Of a stretch of 64,000 nucleotides of DNA, positions 48,901-58,608 are shown piece after piece. A model generated the notes under the pieces. It worked only from the letters and a program-made list of their open reading frames with translations, was not told where the DNA came from and ran no database searches. The stretch spans positions 160,750 to 224,749 of the forward strand of contig JAHBUS010000006.1 in NCBI GenBank assembly GCA_019637955.1. Reading direction: 5' to 3'. A program made the translations under genes and the position numbers. Each line of letters starts with the position of its first letter. Position 1 is the stretch's first letter. This DNA comes from Pseudobdellovibrionaceae bacterium. GTDB lineage: Bacteria; Bdellovibrionota; Bdellovibrionia; Bdellovibrionales; Bdellovibrionaceae.

Positions 48901-50163
48901 GATGCCGAACTTGTGGTTGATCTTGATACGACCAACTTCCGAGAGGTCATAAGTCTCGGGGTCGAAGAACAAGCGGTGGAAGAACGTCGTCGCTGCTTCG
49001 AGCGTCGGCGGTTCGCCAGGGCGCAAGTGCTGGTAAATTTTAAGAAGCGCTTCTTCTTTGCTGGTGACCTTGTCGACGAGCAAAGTGTTGCGCAAGAAGG
49101 GACCGACCGACAGACCGTCGAAGAAGATCAGGTAGAACTTCTCGATGCCGGCTTCCATCGCCTTCATTACGTAGCTCTTTTCGAGCTCCATGTTGGAATC
49201 GGCGATGATCTCACCCGTCGACTCATCGATGAGAGGCTTCGCCAGGACTTTGCCGGCGAGATCTTCGGGAGTGACTTCGATTTCAGTGAGGCCCAATTGC
49301 TGAACTTTTTTAACCACCGCGCGAGTGATACGGCGACCGGCTTTCACCAGCGCTTCACCCGTTTTGGGATCGAAAATGTCGACGATCGCGCGCTGACCGC
49401 TCATGCGCTCGATATCGAGCTTACGGAACAGCTTGCTGCCACGGATGGTGACTTCATCGAGATCGTAGAAGTACTCGAGGAGCTGATCGGTGTTGTAACC
49501 GAGAGCCTTGAGCACGATCGTCGCGGGGAATTTACGACGGCGGTCGATACGCACGTGGATGAGATCTTTTTGGTCGAATTCGAAATCGAGCCAAGAACCA
49601 CGGTACGGGATCACGCGCGCGTTGTAGATCAATTTGCCGGAAGCGTTGTTTTTGCCTCCGTCATGGTCGAAGAACACGCCAGGAGAGCGGTGGAGCTGCG
49701 ACACGACGACACGCTCGGTGCCATTGATGATGAACGAACCGTTGGCGGTCATGAGCGGGATTTCGCCGAGGTAAACCTCTTGCTCTTTCACGTCACGGAT
49801 GCTGCGAGCTTCGGTCTCTTCGTCAACGTCGAAGACGATCAAACGCAAAGTCACTTTCACGGGAGCCGCGAAGGTCATTCCACGCTGGCGGCACTCGTCG
49901 ACGTCGTATTTTGCGGGCTCAAGCGAGTACGAAACGAACTCGAGGCTCGCCGTATTGTTGAAGTCCGCGATCGGGAAGACCGATTTGAAAACCGATTGCA
50001 GACCGGCTTCAGCACGACGATCGGAATCGACATCTTTCTGCAAGAAAGCTTCGTAAGAACTTTTCTGCAGAACGATCAAGTTCGGGATGTCGATGACTTG
50101 TTTATTTTTTGCAAATGACTTTCGAACGCGCAGGTTCGAAGCGGTGACCGGAGTCAATGCCAT
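45934..50163 (-). CDS. rpoB: RNA polymerase beta subunit
   Basis: The 1409-residue subunit starts [20 protein letters not shown], with AAGGAGAGA just upstream. Seen are the rifampicin-pocket region ([40 protein letters not shown]), the catalytic-face [13 protein letters not shown], and a Gly/Pro/Met-rich C-terminal tail after [11 protein letters not shown]. It has its own promoter and is not contiguous with rplL, unlike most proteobacteria. Confidence 0.98.
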   Translation of the reverse strand: MALTPVTASNLRVRKSFAKNKQVIDIPNLIVLQKSSYEAFLQKDVDSDRRAEAGLQSVFKSVFPIADFNNTASLEFVSYSLEPAKYDVDECRQRGMTFAAPVKVTLRLIVFDVDEETEARSIRDVKEQEVYLGEIPLMTANGSFIINGTERVVVSQLHRSPGVFFDHDGGKNNASGKLIYNARVIPYRGSWLDFEFDQKDLIHVRIDRRRKFPATIVLKALGYNTDQLLEYFYDLDEVTIRGSKLFRKLDIERMSGQRAIVDIFDPKTGEALVKAGRRITRAVVKKVQQLGLTEIEVTPEDLAGKVLAKPLIDESTGEIIADSNMELEKSYVMKAMEAGIEKFYLIFFDGLSVGPFLRNTLLVDKVTSKEEALLKIYQHLRPGEPPTLEAATTFFHRLFFDPETYDLSEVGRIKINHKFGISMEECPPEHRTLTNKDILSTVKHLIDLKNGRGVVDDIDHLGNRRVRSVGELLENQYRIGLVRMERAIRERMSLQDVETMMPHDLVNAKPVNAVVKEFFGASQLSQFMDQTNPLSEITHKRRLSALGPGGLTRDRAGFEVRDVHPTHYGRICPIETPEGPNIGLIASLATYARINNYGFIETPYRKVDEGRIHADITYMSALEEAGQVIAPATRDSGTKEVSFASMVCRRDGEYEVTEKNKISLMDVSPSQLVSIAASLIPFLEHDDANRALMGSNMQRQAVPLLRSRAPLVGTGVEHLVARDSGTSVVATNEGVVEEVDAGRVVVRRLAKGGELGANVDIYNLTKYQRTNQNTCFNQKPIVQVGDRVKRGDIIADGPSTELGELALGQNVLVAFTPWMGYNFEDSILISERLLKEDTYTSIHIEEFECVARDTKLGKEEISRDIANVGEEALKDLDTSGIIRVGAEVRPGAILVGKVTPKGETQLSPEEKLLRAIFGDKAGDVRDTSLRAPSGVYGTVIDAQVYSREGSERDERLAQIIEEKRRKLEKDLAVEQNVIRNNALEKLKDILIGKKTTGVLLNEDGSQKLLSKGQDITSADLETIPFELLTYIPLEQELEFQVTRILDGSRNQLEAVKLVFNEKIDRLKKGDELPPGVIKMVKVYVAIKRKLQVGDKFAGRHGNKGVVSKVLPLEDMPYLADGTPVDMVLNPLGVPSRMNIGQILEVHLGWAARNLGVQLAEGLDKWNAENSRNRMKDVFDDEEITKKLEGADEASLKKMINTMKHGIHVGTPVFDGAREADVKELLKKCNMPTSGQSILFDGRTGEPFKNPVTVGIMYMLKLHHLVEEKIHARSIGPYSLVSQQPLGGKAQFGGQRLGEMEVWAIEAYGAAYSLQEFLTVKSDDVAGRTRMYESIVKGENILEPGLPESFNVLVNELKALALNVELMESDILTDDVDGDDMMAEGGGMPAPPMAVTPPTEGDPNGGGQAH

Positions 50164-50254
50164 TCTCTCTCCTTCAATAAGTGCAGCAAACACAGTTAAC
50201 GAACTTTTTGTGCGGAGGAAGTTCAGACCCCACGATTTTTTGTGGCAAGGGGTC

Positions 50255-50283
50255 ATAAAACATTGAAAAGAGGGGCTTGTCAA
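50255..50283 (-). promoter_or_regulatory. Promoter of rpoB-rpoC
   Basis: On the minus strand a perfect TTGACA (50278-50283), 17 bases, TTTTAT (50255-50260, four of six), about 90 bases upstream of the rpoB start. It explains how rpoBC is expressed although two unrelated genes separate it from rplJL. Confidence 0.6.
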
Positions 50284-50400
50284 AGACAGGCCCGAATTTT
50301 GAAAGGGTGTAATTTTGCGCTGCATCTATGTGCTAAAAGCCACATTCTTAGGCAGATTGAAATTGCCCGTTTCAGCGAAACAAACCCGGCGCCCCGGGCT

Positions 50401-50430
50401 TTGATTGCGCACTGCGCACCCTGCTAAACT
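50401..50430 (+). promoter_or_regulatory. Possible promoter of the 50.5-51.0 kb lipoprotein gene
   Basis: TTGATT (50401-50406), 18 bases, TAAACT (50425-50430), each four of six to consensus, about 39 bases before the ATG. A TGCGCA direct repeat lies in the spacer. The long gap 50164-50468 holds only this and the rpoB promoter. Confidence 0.35.
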
Positions 50431-50468
50431 GTGTGAATCCGCACGTCATCTTGCCTGAGGAGGCTTTT

Positions 50469-51038
50469 ATGGTGCCCACGCTCCGCCCGTTGCTCGGTTC
50501 TCTCCCCGCTTTCGCCCTCGTCCTGTGCGTGGGCTGCGCTTCAAACCCCAACAAAGCCAAGGATTTGGACACCTCGATCGAAAAGTCGGAGTCGATCAAT
50601 GACCACTCTTCGATCGGCGTCAAAGACGGAAACATGATTTACCAAAAGAAAGTGATGATCAGCGAAGAGCTGCGAAATCTTCAGATCCGCACGCACGAAA
50701 TGGAAGCGAGCGTTTACGGAGGCCCCCGTTACTTGGACAACCGGGGTTACTGGGGCGTGCTGAAGGATTGCCGTGAGAAAATTTCGCTCCTCGAGGATGG
50801 AAAGCCCAAGTGGACCGAGAAACGGGAGTACGTCATCCCCGAATCTGACAAAGTGATCATCGGGATCGACGAAAAGGGCAAAATCGCCGGCTTAACTGAG
50901 GAGTACCTGAACGATCGCCTCACCCGCTACCGCGAGTACAAATCGATTCTCGAGGCTCGAAGCGAAGACCTTCAGGAAAAGATCGCGACCTGCAAAATGG
51001 AACTGAAATCGAAGCAAAAAGAAAAAGAGTCGCCCTAA
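50469..51038 (+). CDS. Putative lipoprotein inserted between rplL and rpoB
   Basis: The 189-residue protein has a signal peptide ending in CVGC (lipobox-like, C near 22), then a mostly helical charged region, with EELRNLQIRTHEMEASVYGG and a C-terminal coiled-coil-like part (YREYKSILEARSEDLQEKI). It may be an envelope protein facing the periplasm. No family is recognised. GAGGAGG precedes the ATG. It is opposite in orientation to the core genes around it. Confidence 0.68.
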   Translation: MVPTLRPLLGSLPAFALVLCVGCASNPNKAKDLDTSIEKSESINDHSSIGVKDGNMIYQKKVMISEELRNLQIRTHEMEASVYGGPRYLDNRGYWGVLKDCREKISLLEDGKPKWTEKREYVIPESDKVIIGIDEKGKIAGLTEEYLNDRLTRYREYKSILEARSEDLQEKIATCKMELKSKQKEKESP

Positions 51039-51049
51039 GGCGACTCTTT
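51024..51049. terminator. Bidirectional terminator containing the stop codon
   Basis: AAAGAGTCGCC-CTAA-GGCGACTCTTT, an eleven-pair stem whose loop contains the TAA stop of the plus-strand lipoprotein gene. It also faces the convergent minus-strand lipoprotein gene, where it is followed by TTCTTTTT. Confidence 0.85.
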
Positions 51050-51103
51050 CAGCTTGAAAGCCCGGCTCAAAGGCCCGTCAGGACCTTATGAGCCTCATCT
51101 CGG

Positions 51104-51970
51104 CTACGGGACCGAAGCGAACTCGGCGCGACAGAACTCGGCATCGCGAGGCAGGGTCATTTTGCTGAACGTCTTGGGATTCCCATTCGAGAGCAAGACG
51201 GCTTCTTGGGTCGTGTCGTCCATCAAGCGTTGGAAGGACTTGTCGTAGTACGTGTACTTCCATTGGCCTTGCAGCAGGGCCTGCGCCTGGTGGGGATTGC
51301 CGACGGTGACTTGAAGCTGGCTCTTATCCGGGACGATCCGGCAAGAGGCCGTGTAGGGGCGGTTTTGGAAGAGAAAACTCGAAGTCCCGGTGTTGCGAAC
51401 AAATTCGTCCGTGCGGGCCTTCACGGCCTCGGCGTACTTGGCCTTGTAAGCCGAATCGTAAGCCGATTGCAGCGAGCGGCGTCCGGCCTCACACGAAGCA
51501 AAGGTGTCGTTGAAGTTGGACGCTTCCATCTTGCCCGCAACGTCTTGAGCCAAACGCACGGCCCGCTTTTCGGAACAAAAGGCGGCACTGTACTCGCGGT
51601 TGTAGTTGGCTTCGATCGATTTGTAGGAGGGCATCTTTTCGCAAGCTTTGAACTGCTTGAACTGCGGCTTATCGGTCGCACCCGCCTCGCCATCAGCACT
51701 GCCGGCTTTGCTGCCGTTCGTTCCCACGCAGGTGGCCTTGACGGCCTCGCTGTAGGCGCGGCGGTAGTCGGTCTCGAATTGCGATCGGCCGTACTCCCCG
51801 TCGCAAGATTCTCCACTACGGACACCGGGCTGATCGGTGCGGCCATTTTTAACGTCGTCTTCGGCGTTTCGTTTGGCGACGCCTTCGTTGCAAGTGAGTT
51901 TTTTGATCATCGCGCAGCCGGGTTGGAAAACCATGGCCACGGCAAAAAGAGAGAACAGAAGCTTTTTCAT
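51104..51970 (-). CDS. Putative lipoprotein with three Cys-bounded Tyr-rich repeats
   Basis: The 288-residue protein has a signal peptide ending in FQPGC, a weak lipobox. The mature part carries about three similar blocks of roughly 30 residues, each beginning with Cys and containing spaced aromatic residues: SQFETDYRRAYSEAVKATC, YKSIEANYNREYSAAFC and SLQSAYDSAYKAKYAEAV. These resemble the Cys-Tyr-Gly pattern of DUF2799-like lipoproteins but the match is loose. A C-terminal beta-rich domain follows. It lies after the rplL terminator and before rpoB. Confidence 0.62.
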   Translation of the reverse strand: MKKLLFSLFAVAMVFQPGCAMIKKLTCNEGVAKRNAEDDVKNGRTDQPGVRSGESCDGEYGRSQFETDYRRAYSEAVKATCVGTNGSKAGSADGEAGATDKPQFKQFKACEKMPSYKSIEANYNREYSAAFCSEKRAVRLAQDVAGKMEASNFNDTFASCEAGRRSLQSAYDSAYKAKYAEAVKARTDEFVRNTGTSSFLFQNRPYTASCRIVPDKSQLQVTVGNPHQAQALLQGQWKYTYYDKSFQRLMDDTTQEAVLLSNGNPKTFSKMTLPRDAEFCRAEFASVP

Positions 51971-52071
51971 TTGAGCCCTTTCACGTGAGTCCGCGTGTTT
52001 TGATGGGCTCATCAGATCAAGATTTAGGCGGCTTGGCAAATCGAGTTCACGTGAGCCGCCGCACAAGCCTT

Positions 52072-52106
52072 AAAAAAGAAAAACCCCCGGGTTTCGCCGA
52101 GGGTTC
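52072..52106 (-). terminator. rplL terminator
   Basis: On the minus strand AACCCTCGG-CGAAA-CCCGGGGGTT, a stem with one internal mismatch, followed by TTTCTTTTTT. It closes the rplKAJL operon, 75 bases after rplL. Confidence 0.75.
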
Positions 52107-52180
52107 TCCGAACACGTCCGAACAATATCGGACAATGTTTCTACGCGGGCGAGCATTGCTGCTCGCCGAGCGGAAGCGAA

Positions 52181-52558
52181 TTACTTCACTTCTACTTTTG
52201 CGCCAGCTGCTTCGAGCTGTTTTTTCATTTTCTCAGCGTCGTCTTTAGTCGCGCCTTCTTTTACAGTTTTGGGAGCGCTTTCAACGAGAGCTTTCGCTTC
52301 AGCGAGGCCGAGGCCTGTCAAAGCGCGAACTTCTTTGATCACGTTGATTTTGTTAGCGCCGCCATCTTTCAAGATAACGTCGAAAGCAGTTTTCTCTTCA
52401 ACGGGAGCACCAGCAGCAGCGCCGCCAGCAGCAGCAACCGCTACGGGAGCAGCAGCCGATACGCCCCATTTGTCTTCGAGCATTTTCACGAGATCAGCGA
52501 TCTCCATGACTGTTTTCTTAGAAAGTTCTTCAACCAATTGTTCGTTTGTGAGTGACAT
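52181..52558 (-). CDS. rplL: 50S ribosomal protein L7/L12
   Basis: The 125-residue protein has the N-terminal dimerisation part ([20 protein letters not shown]), an Ala/Gly/Val-rich hinge, and the factor-binding C-terminal domain ([34 protein letters not shown]). Four copies form the flexible stalk. The ATG was chosen by the family N terminus. Downstream of it the transcript ends at an intrinsic terminator. Confidence 0.97.
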   Translation of the reverse strand: MSLTNEQLVEELSKKTVMEIADLVKMLEDKWGVSAAAPVAVAAAGGAAAGAPVEEKTAFDVILKDGGANKINVIKEVRALTGLGLAEAKALVESAPKTVKEGATKDDAEKMKKQLEAAGAKVEVK

Positions 52559-52643
52559 GTAATCTCCTAAATTTTGCATTCCTTCGGGAACACTTTATTA
52601 ATTTCGTTAAGCAGCCGTTAGGCCGCGGTTATCAATCCGGAAC

Positions 52644-53165
52644 TTAAGCTTGAGTCGCTTTTGCATTGAGCACGCGAGCGAGACTTGCGGGCACTTCGTT
52701 GAGAGTGCGAGCGAGTTTCGAAGCGGGTGCTTGCAGAACGCCCAGGAACTGTGCGCGGAGCACATCTTTCGTCGGCAGTGTTGCCAAGTAGTTGATACGA
52801 CCTGCATCCATCGCCTGGTTGTCCATGACACCAGTCTTCAGCTGCAGAAGCTCAACGTCCTTCGAGAATGTCGACAGCAACTTTGCAGAAGCTGAAACAT
52901 CTCCGTAAGCAAACACGATCGCGTTTGTTCCTTTGAAAGAACCTGAAATGGCTTTTTCCATTTCGGGGTGATCTTTCAGAGCTCGTCGTGCAAGAGTATT
53001 GCGGACAACTTTCATCTCGGATTCAACGGGGTGAAGCTTTTTACGGAGCTGGGTTACCTGCTCCACCTTCATCCCTTTGAAATCCACGATGAAAGCCGCT
53101 TTTGCCTTGTTGAATTTCTCCGCCAAAGCTTTGATCTCTTGCTCTTTTGTAGAACGAGTCATCAT
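52644..53165 (-). CDS. rplJ: 50S ribosomal protein L10
   Basis: The 173-residue protein has [20 protein letters not shown] and the C-terminal helices that bind L7/L12. AGGAGA lies upstream of two adjacent ATGs. It is separated from rplA by a 221-base leader, the position of the L10 autoregulatory leader in other bacteria. Confidence 0.96.
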   Translation of the reverse strand: MMTRSTKEQEIKALAEKFNKAKAAFIVDFKGMKVEQVTQLRKKLHPVESEMKVVRNTLARRALKDHPEMEKAISGSFKGTNAIVFAYGDVSASAKLLSTFSKDVELLQLKTGVMDNQAMDAGRINYLATLPTKDVLRAQFLGVLQAPASKLARTLNEVPASLARVLNAKATQA

Positions 53166-53386
53166 AACGGCTTTCTCCTTTCTATCGGTTCTTTCGAAGC
53201 CGATTTATTTCTCGCGTTCAGGGCCTTTGAGGGCCCGGGATGTGGAGTTTAAAGCTCTCACTTGCCCGTCTCGGTGGGCGACAGACCGATCTTTCTGTCA
53301 TTAGGCCAAAAGCGATTGGCACCGACTGTCTCTGACCGCAAGGTCAAGAAGACCCCAGTGACGGGGCCTTCGGTTTTTAAATTTGA
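53166..53386 (-). promoter_or_regulatory. Candidate L10 leader between rplA and rplJ
   Basis: This 221-base spacer contains several complementary runs on the minus strand, including GACCCC/GGGGTC-type and GGGCCC/GGGCCC-type hairpins and AAGGCCCCGTCACTGGGG near its start. Conserved leaders here bind L10(L12)4 in many bacteria. The fold is not proven; no promoter stands out. Confidence 0.4.
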
Positions 53387-54097
53387 TTATGCTTTTTCGA
53401 CGTTGCTGTTCGCGATTTCATTCGCGTCCAAAGCAACACCGGGACCCATCGTCGACGACAAAGTCACCGAACGGAGGTAGATCCCTTTGGATGTCGAGGG
53501 CTTCGCTTTGAGAACCGAACCCATCAACGCCCAGAAGTTCTCTTGGAGCTTCTGCGCACCCATCGATTTTTTACCGATCATCGCGTGAACGATACCAGCC
53601 TTGTCGATACGGTAGTCCAATTTACCCTTCTTCTCGGCCGAAACCGCTTCACCAACGTTCATGGTGACAGTTCCAACTTTAGGATTGGGCATCAAGCCAC
53701 GCGGCCCCAGGACCTTCGCAACTTTAGAAACAGTTGCCATCATGTCGGGGGTTGCGATCGCTTTGTCGAATTCGAGCCAGCCATCGTTGATTTTTGCAAC
53801 GAGGTCATCGGCGCCAACATAGTCAGCACCCGCGGCTTTCGCTTCGGCTTCTTTCGGGCCTTTGGCGAAAACAACGACGCGAACTGCTTTACCCAAACCG
53901 TGGGGCAAAGAGATCGCGCCACGAACCTGCTGATCACCTTGCTTGGGATCAACACCCAAGCGAACGGCAACATCAACCGACTCGTCGAATTTCGCAGTCG
54001 CCGCAGTCACAACCGCATCAAATGCAGGAGCAACGGCGTAGCGTTTTTGTGAATCAATATTTTTACGGGCGTTTTTAAGACGTTTTCCTTCAGCCAT
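53387..54097 (-). CDS. rplA: 50S ribosomal protein L1
   Basis: The 236-residue protein has [20 protein letters not shown] and the signature [18 protein letters not shown]. It forms the mobile L1 stalk, helping tRNA leave the E site, and represses its own operon in E. coli. It follows rplK by 11 bases. Confidence 0.97.
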   Translation of the reverse strand: MAEGKRLKNARKNIDSQKRYAVAPAFDAVVTAATAKFDESVDVAVRLGVDPKQGDQQVRGAISLPHGLGKAVRVVVFAKGPKEAEAKAAGADYVGADDLVAKINDGWLEFDKAIATPDMMATVSKVAKVLGPRGLMPNPKVGTVTMNVGEAVSAEKKGKLDYRIDKAGIVHAMIGKKSMGAQKLQENFWALMGSVLKAKPSTSKGIYLRSVTLSSTMGPGVALDANEIANSNVEKA

Positions 54098-54108
54098 GAT
54101 TCACCACC

Positions 54109-54534
54109 TTAGTCCGCAAGCTCGAGGCCCATGCTTTTCGCAGTGCCTGCAACTTGAGACATCGCGGATTCAACTTTGATACAGTTGAGATCCGGAAGTT
54201 TTGTTTCGGCGATTTTACGAATGTCCGCCGACTTCACTTTTCCAACCTTGTCTTTCTGAGGCATCTTGGAACCGGATTCCAGTTTGAGTGCCTTTTTCAA
54301 CAGACTCGACACGGGAGGCGTCTTGGTGATGAATGTGAACGAACGGTCCTGATAAACAGTGATGATGATCGGGATGATCGAATCACCCAACGCCTGAGTA
54401 CGGGCGTTGAACTGCTTACAGAATTCCATGATGTTCACACCATGCTGCCCAAGTGCCGGTCCCACGGGAGGAGCGGGGTTCGCTTTCCCTGCCGGAATCT
54501 GCAGCTTGATCATACCTGTGACCTTTTTAGCCAT
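54109..54534 (-). CDS. rplK: 50S ribosomal protein L11
   Basis: The 141-residue protein starts [20 protein letters not shown], with [20 protein letters not shown]. It forms the GTPase-associated centre with L10. Its leader carries two tight hairpins. The usual nusG neighbour is displaced by the gene at 54.9-56.0 kb. Confidence 0.97.
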   Translation of the reverse strand: MAKKVTGMIKLQIPAGKANPAPPVGPALGQHGVNIMEFCKQFNARTQALGDSIIPIIITVYQDRSFTFITKTPPVSSLLKKALKLESGSKMPQKDKVGKVKSADIRKIAETKLPDLNCIKVESAMSQVAGTAKSMGLELAD

Positions 54535-54554
54535 TTTTGATCCCTTCTGCATAC

Positions 54555-54607
54555 GGAACGAGACAATCTCGTTCCCCACTTAAGTACCGCTTTCGCACCA
54601 TGCGAAA
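54555..54607 (-). promoter_or_regulatory. Two perfect hairpins upstream of rplK
   Basis: GGAACGAGA-TTG-TCTCGTTCC (54555-54575), nine pairs, and TTTCGCA-TGG-TGCGAAA (54591-54607), seven pairs, lie just before the rplK ribosome site. They have no U-run, so they are not standard terminators. In other bacteria L1 or L10-type regulation acts on this mRNA. Confidence 0.55.
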
Positions 54608-54887
54608 CGCGGGGGTTTTTGAATTAAAACCAGGGGTTGGTCGTACCGCTCACAAGCGGCAAAATCAAATGGAAATTTGGGCCTCGGCCGCCGAGCCTGC
54701 CACTTTGATGGGCGCCTTTAAATCGAATATAGCGCAGATGAGAGATCTTCCTTGGCTTCAAGTTTGTACTCGAAGAAGAGGCCCTTGAAAGACGCCCGCC
54801 GTTGCCAATTCTCTTGGCGGCCGCCGGTGTGCCGCCGCCTAAGAATTGATCGGTGGCGCCGCTTTCGGGGACTTTTCGGGAGGACCC

Positions 54888-56036
54888 ATGCGCCGACTCA
54901 TTCTCTCTCTCGCCCTCGTCTCGCTCCCCGCCTGGGGGGCGATCGACGACGTCTTGCGCTCGCCTCACGCCTTTTCGGAGGCCCCCTTAGCCGCAGGCCA
55001 AACCGTGCGGGTGCCCACGGTTCAAGTGGTGATGGCGGACTACGATTTGATTGCCCATGACTTTGCGGCCCAGGCCCGCCGCGCGGGCGAGAGCGAGCAG
55101 GCGTGGAAAACACGTGTCGACGCCTGGCTGGTGGCCGAAACCGGATTTATTTTAAAAGCCCAGACCCGGCAAACCGAAGTCAACTCCCCGATCGCAACGG
55201 CGACCGAGACGAAAGAGGCGTACCGTCCCGTCGGTTACCGACGGGCGCACGTGCTCCCCGTGCAGGGCGGGCTCGTCGACGCAAAAGGAACCGGAACCGC
55301 CTACCCGCAACAACGTCATCACGGAAACGGGCTCGCAACTTTGGGTGAAATGATTCGTGAATTCATCTTTGAAAAGCTGGTGAATGAAGTCATGACCGAT
55401 GCCCGCGCGAACGTGAGGACCGTTGGCAGTTACGCCGCGATGGACTTTGGCTTTGACGTGATTCACCAAGATGGCTCGCGCGACCGCGCCGGTTATATTC
55501 TGAGACAGGCGCATGTGCGCGCGAGCGGAAATATTTCGACGCTGGGTAAAGAGGAGGCTTTTCAGGTCGAGAAAATTCTCAGACGCTACGGCCTCACGTC
55601 TTCGGGCGAGACTTACGGCTTTCGACACGCCGGCCAGCCTCATCACGAATGGGATTACACGAATGTTCAAGGGACCAACAATTCTCGTGTGATCGAGATC
55701 ATCGACTTCGGGGCTTACCTGGCGGTCGATCAATTCAAGCACCGGCTGGTTTCGCACACGGATATTTATACGCCCTTGATCGAACCGGGCCAGCCGGGCT
55801 TTATTCAACCCGATCCCTCCCGCCGCGTGTCTCTGGAGCAATGGGGGAACTTGGGTGTGGCCGATCCGAAAATGGACAAGGCTTGGATTTGGTCGCACGA
55901 GCTGGCCCGTGCGTGGGCCGAGGGCCGCGCGGATCGCGGCGCCGCCGAACAGCACCTTCGCGCTTTGCTGGAGCCCTTCAAGAATCAGCGCCGCAGCGGC
56001 GGCATGTGCCGGTCGATCCTGATATCGACAAAATAA
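54888..56036 (+). CDS. Secreted SelO-like kinase-fold protein
   Basis: The 382-residue protein has a signal peptide (MRRLILSLALVSLPAWGA). Its core aligns with SelO pseudokinase motifs: KGTG (K133; SelO KGAG), IREF (E158; SelO IREF), VRASG (R211; SelO RFG), HHEWDYTN (N259; SelO HGVMNTDN) and IDFGAY (D273; SelO IDYG). The position of the SelO catalytic Asp (D252) is Thr258. SelO transfers AMP to protein side chains; relatives are longer (about 480 residues) and not secreted. So activity is uncertain; it may act in the periplasm or be exported. GGGAGGA precedes the ATG. It lies between nusG and rplK, in reverse orientation. Confidence 0.6.
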   Translation: MRRLILSLALVSLPAWGAIDDVLRSPHAFSEAPLAAGQTVRVPTVQVVMADYDLIAHDFAAQARRAGESEQAWKTRVDAWLVAETGFILKAQTRQTEVNSPIATATETKEAYRPVGYRRAHVLPVQGGLVDAKGTGTAYPQQRHHGNGLATLGEMIREFIFEKLVNEVMTDARANVRTVGSYAAMDFGFDVIHQDGSRDRAGYILRQAHVRASGNISTLGKEEAFQVEKILRRYGLTSSGETYGFRHAGQPHHEWDYTNVQGTNNSRVIEIIDFGAYLAVDQFKHRLVSHTDIYTPLIEPGQPGFIQPDPSRRVSLEQWGNLGVADPKMDKAWIWSHELARAWAEGRADRGAAEQHLRALLEPFKNQRRSGGMCRSILISTK

Positions 56037-56060
56037 AAAGGCCGCCATGGGCGGCCTTTT
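56035..56060. terminator. Bidirectional terminator between the SelO-like gene and nusG
   Basis: AAAAGGCCGCC-ATG-GGCGGCCTTTT, eleven pairs, immediately after the SelO-like stop and 25 bases after the nusG stop. Confidence 0.85.
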
Positions 56061-56085
56061 CTCAATGACTAAAATGCAGAGGCTT

Positions 56086-56625
56086 TTAGGCTTTTTCGAC
56101 TTGAATGAAGTCGAGTTCCACAGGTGTGGGACGGCCGAAGATGGAAACGAGAACTTTGACCTTCCCTTTTTCTTCGTTGATCTCTTCAACGGTGCCGTTG
56201 AAGTTGCTGAACGGTCCATCAACAACGGTGACGCTTTCACCGATCGAGAACTTGATTTTGGCGCGGGGCTTTTCGGCACCGATCGTCATTTGCTGAGTCA
56301 CGCGCATGACTTCAGACTCGGGAACTTCAGGAGGGCGAGTTTTCGCGCCACCAACGAAGCCCGTGACTTTTGACGAGTGCTTCACCAAGTGCCAAGTCTC
56401 ATCGGTCAGCACCATGTTCACGAACATGTAACCGGGGAAGAACTTGCGCGATTTGGTTTGTTTTTGACCTTTGACGAGCTGAACGACGTTTTCAGAAGGA
56501 ATGAGGATGTCGCCGATCAGTGTCTCGAGCTTGTGGGAACGGGCGCGCTCTTCAATGGCGGATTTCGCCGTGTTCTCGCAGCCCGTTTGCACATTCACGA
56601 TGTACCATTTTTTTTCCATGTTCAT
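56086..56625 (-). CDS. nusG: Transcription termination/antitermination factor NusG
   Basis: The 179-residue protein has an NGN domain ([40 protein letters not shown]) and a C-terminal KOW domain ([20 protein letters not shown]). It links RNA polymerase with Rho and with S10. It follows secE by 15 bases. Confidence 0.97.
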   Translation of the reverse strand: MNMEKKWYIVNVQTGCENTAKSAIEERARSHKLETLIGDILIPSENVVQLVKGQKQTKSRKFFPGYMFVNMVLTDETWHLVKHSSKVTGFVGGAKTRPPEVPESEVMRVTQQMTIGAEKPRAKIKFSIGESVTVVDGPFSNFNGTVEEINEEKGKVKVLVSIFGRPTPVELDFIQVEKA

Positions 56626-56640
56626 TGTGCCCGCCCTTTC

Positions 56641-57018
56641 TTACTTGGTGAGCATCGTAACCATGTAGCCCGACATGAAGTCGAAGCTCGTCACGATCAC
56701 GCTAGAAATCAAAACCATCACGCAAACAACAATCGTCATCGCCGTGACATCTTTACGAGAGGGCCAAACGACCTTACGAATCTCGGAGACAACCTCATCC
56801 CCCCAAGCCAAAACTTTGGGAGAAAACTGAAGAACCAAGAAGATGATGAGACCGAAAGCAACGGGAAGCCCGTGACGAACCAAGTCGCTATCCGACAAAC
56901 GTGCAATCACCCCGAAGGCCGAACCAAACGCTTTGATCAAAAGATGCAAAGTGACGGCACAAAGCACGCCAAAAATCGCAAAACTCATCGTCAAAACTTT
57001 AGAGTTTGTTTTATCCAT
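56641..57018 (-). CDS. secE: Preprotein translocase subunit SecE
   Basis: The 125-residue protein starts MDKTNSKVLTMSFAIFGVLC and has three membrane helices with the conserved amphipathic SEIRKVVWPSRKDVTAMTI before the last one. Three-helix SecE is the proteobacterial type. Two ribosome-site-like GGAG runs precede the ATG. There is no space for a promoter between it and the tRNA-Trp hairpins. Confidence 0.95.
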   Translation of the reverse strand: MDKTNSKVLTMSFAIFGVLCAVTLHLLIKAFGSAFGVIARLSDSDLVRHGLPVAFGLIIFLVLQFSPKVLAWGDEVVSEIRKVVWPSRKDVTAMTIVVCVMVLISSVIVTSFDFMSGYMVTMLTK

Positions 57019-57062
57019 ACTCCCAATCTCTCCTTGGTACCCCAACCTTGGCAGGGGTGCCC

Positions 57063-57117
57063 GAAAATGCGCCGGGGGCGCATCAAAAAACAGCTGCCAA
57101 ATTCCGGAGGAATTTGG
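57063..57117 (-). terminator. Two consecutive hairpins between tRNA-Trp and secE
   Basis: On the minus strand CCAAATTCC-TCC-GGAATTTGG (57097-57117), whose first three bases are the encoded CCA end of tRNA-Trp, is followed by CAGCTGTTTTTT. Then ATGCGCC-CCC-GGCGCAT (57067-57083) is followed by TTT. Both resemble terminators but secE starts 45 bases further on, so they may be partial terminators or processing sites. Confidence 0.6.
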
Positions 57118-57190
57118 CAGGGCCGCAGGGATTCGAACCCTGAACCTAAGGATTTGGAGTCCTTCGCTCTACCGTTAGAGCTACAGCCCT
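57115..57190 (-). tRNA. tRNA-Trp (CCA anticodon)
   Basis: A 76-base cloverleaf: acceptor AGGGCTG/CGGCCCT with discriminator G and encoded CCA, D arm GCTC..GAGC, anticodon loop around CTCCAAA, T arm AGGGTTCGAATCCCT. It sits between tuf and secE, as in E. coli. Confidence 0.96.
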
Positions 57191-57221
57191 GTCGATTTTT
57201 AATCCTAAATTCGTCAGCCTT

Positions 57222-57258
57222 AAAAAGCCTACGGGGACTATAATGTCCCCGTTGGCTT
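57222..57258 (-). terminator. tuf terminator
   Basis: On the minus strand AAGCC-A-ACGGGGAC, ATTATA loop, GTCCCCGT-A-GGCTT followed by TTT, a strong stem 30 bases after the tuf stop. Confidence 0.85.
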
Positions 57259-57290
57259 CTCAATTCAAGTTTGAGTTTGAAAAGCGCTGA

Positions 57291-58481
<1,191 letters not shown>

Positions 58482-58536
58482 TTGAACTTCCTCCTGAATG
58501 GAAATTTCTTTTTAAAACGAGTTCTAATTTTTTAAA

Positions 58537-58573
58537 CGAACCAAATTTCTCGAACCAAAGCTTTCGAACCAAA
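58537..58573 (-). repeat. Three 14-base-spaced repeats in the tuf leader
   Basis: The 9-mer TTTGGTTCG (minus strand) occurs at 58565-58573, 58551-58559 and 58537-58545, exactly 14 bases apart, with AT-rich spacers. They lie between tRNA-Thr (GGT) and tuf, 56 bases upstream of the tuf start. Possible protein or RNA binding sites. Confidence 0.6.
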
Positions 58574-58608
58574 AACCACGGCTTCCATGCTGTGCCCAGC
58601 TTTTAAAC

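Noticed and set aside
46354..50118. Very long open frame (1254 codons) on the plus strand opposite rpoB
   Set aside because: It is antisense to a fully conserved rpoB; codon bias of the sense strand removes stops in this frame. The translated sequence is low-complexity (Val/Asp/Arg/Phe rich) and resembles no protein.
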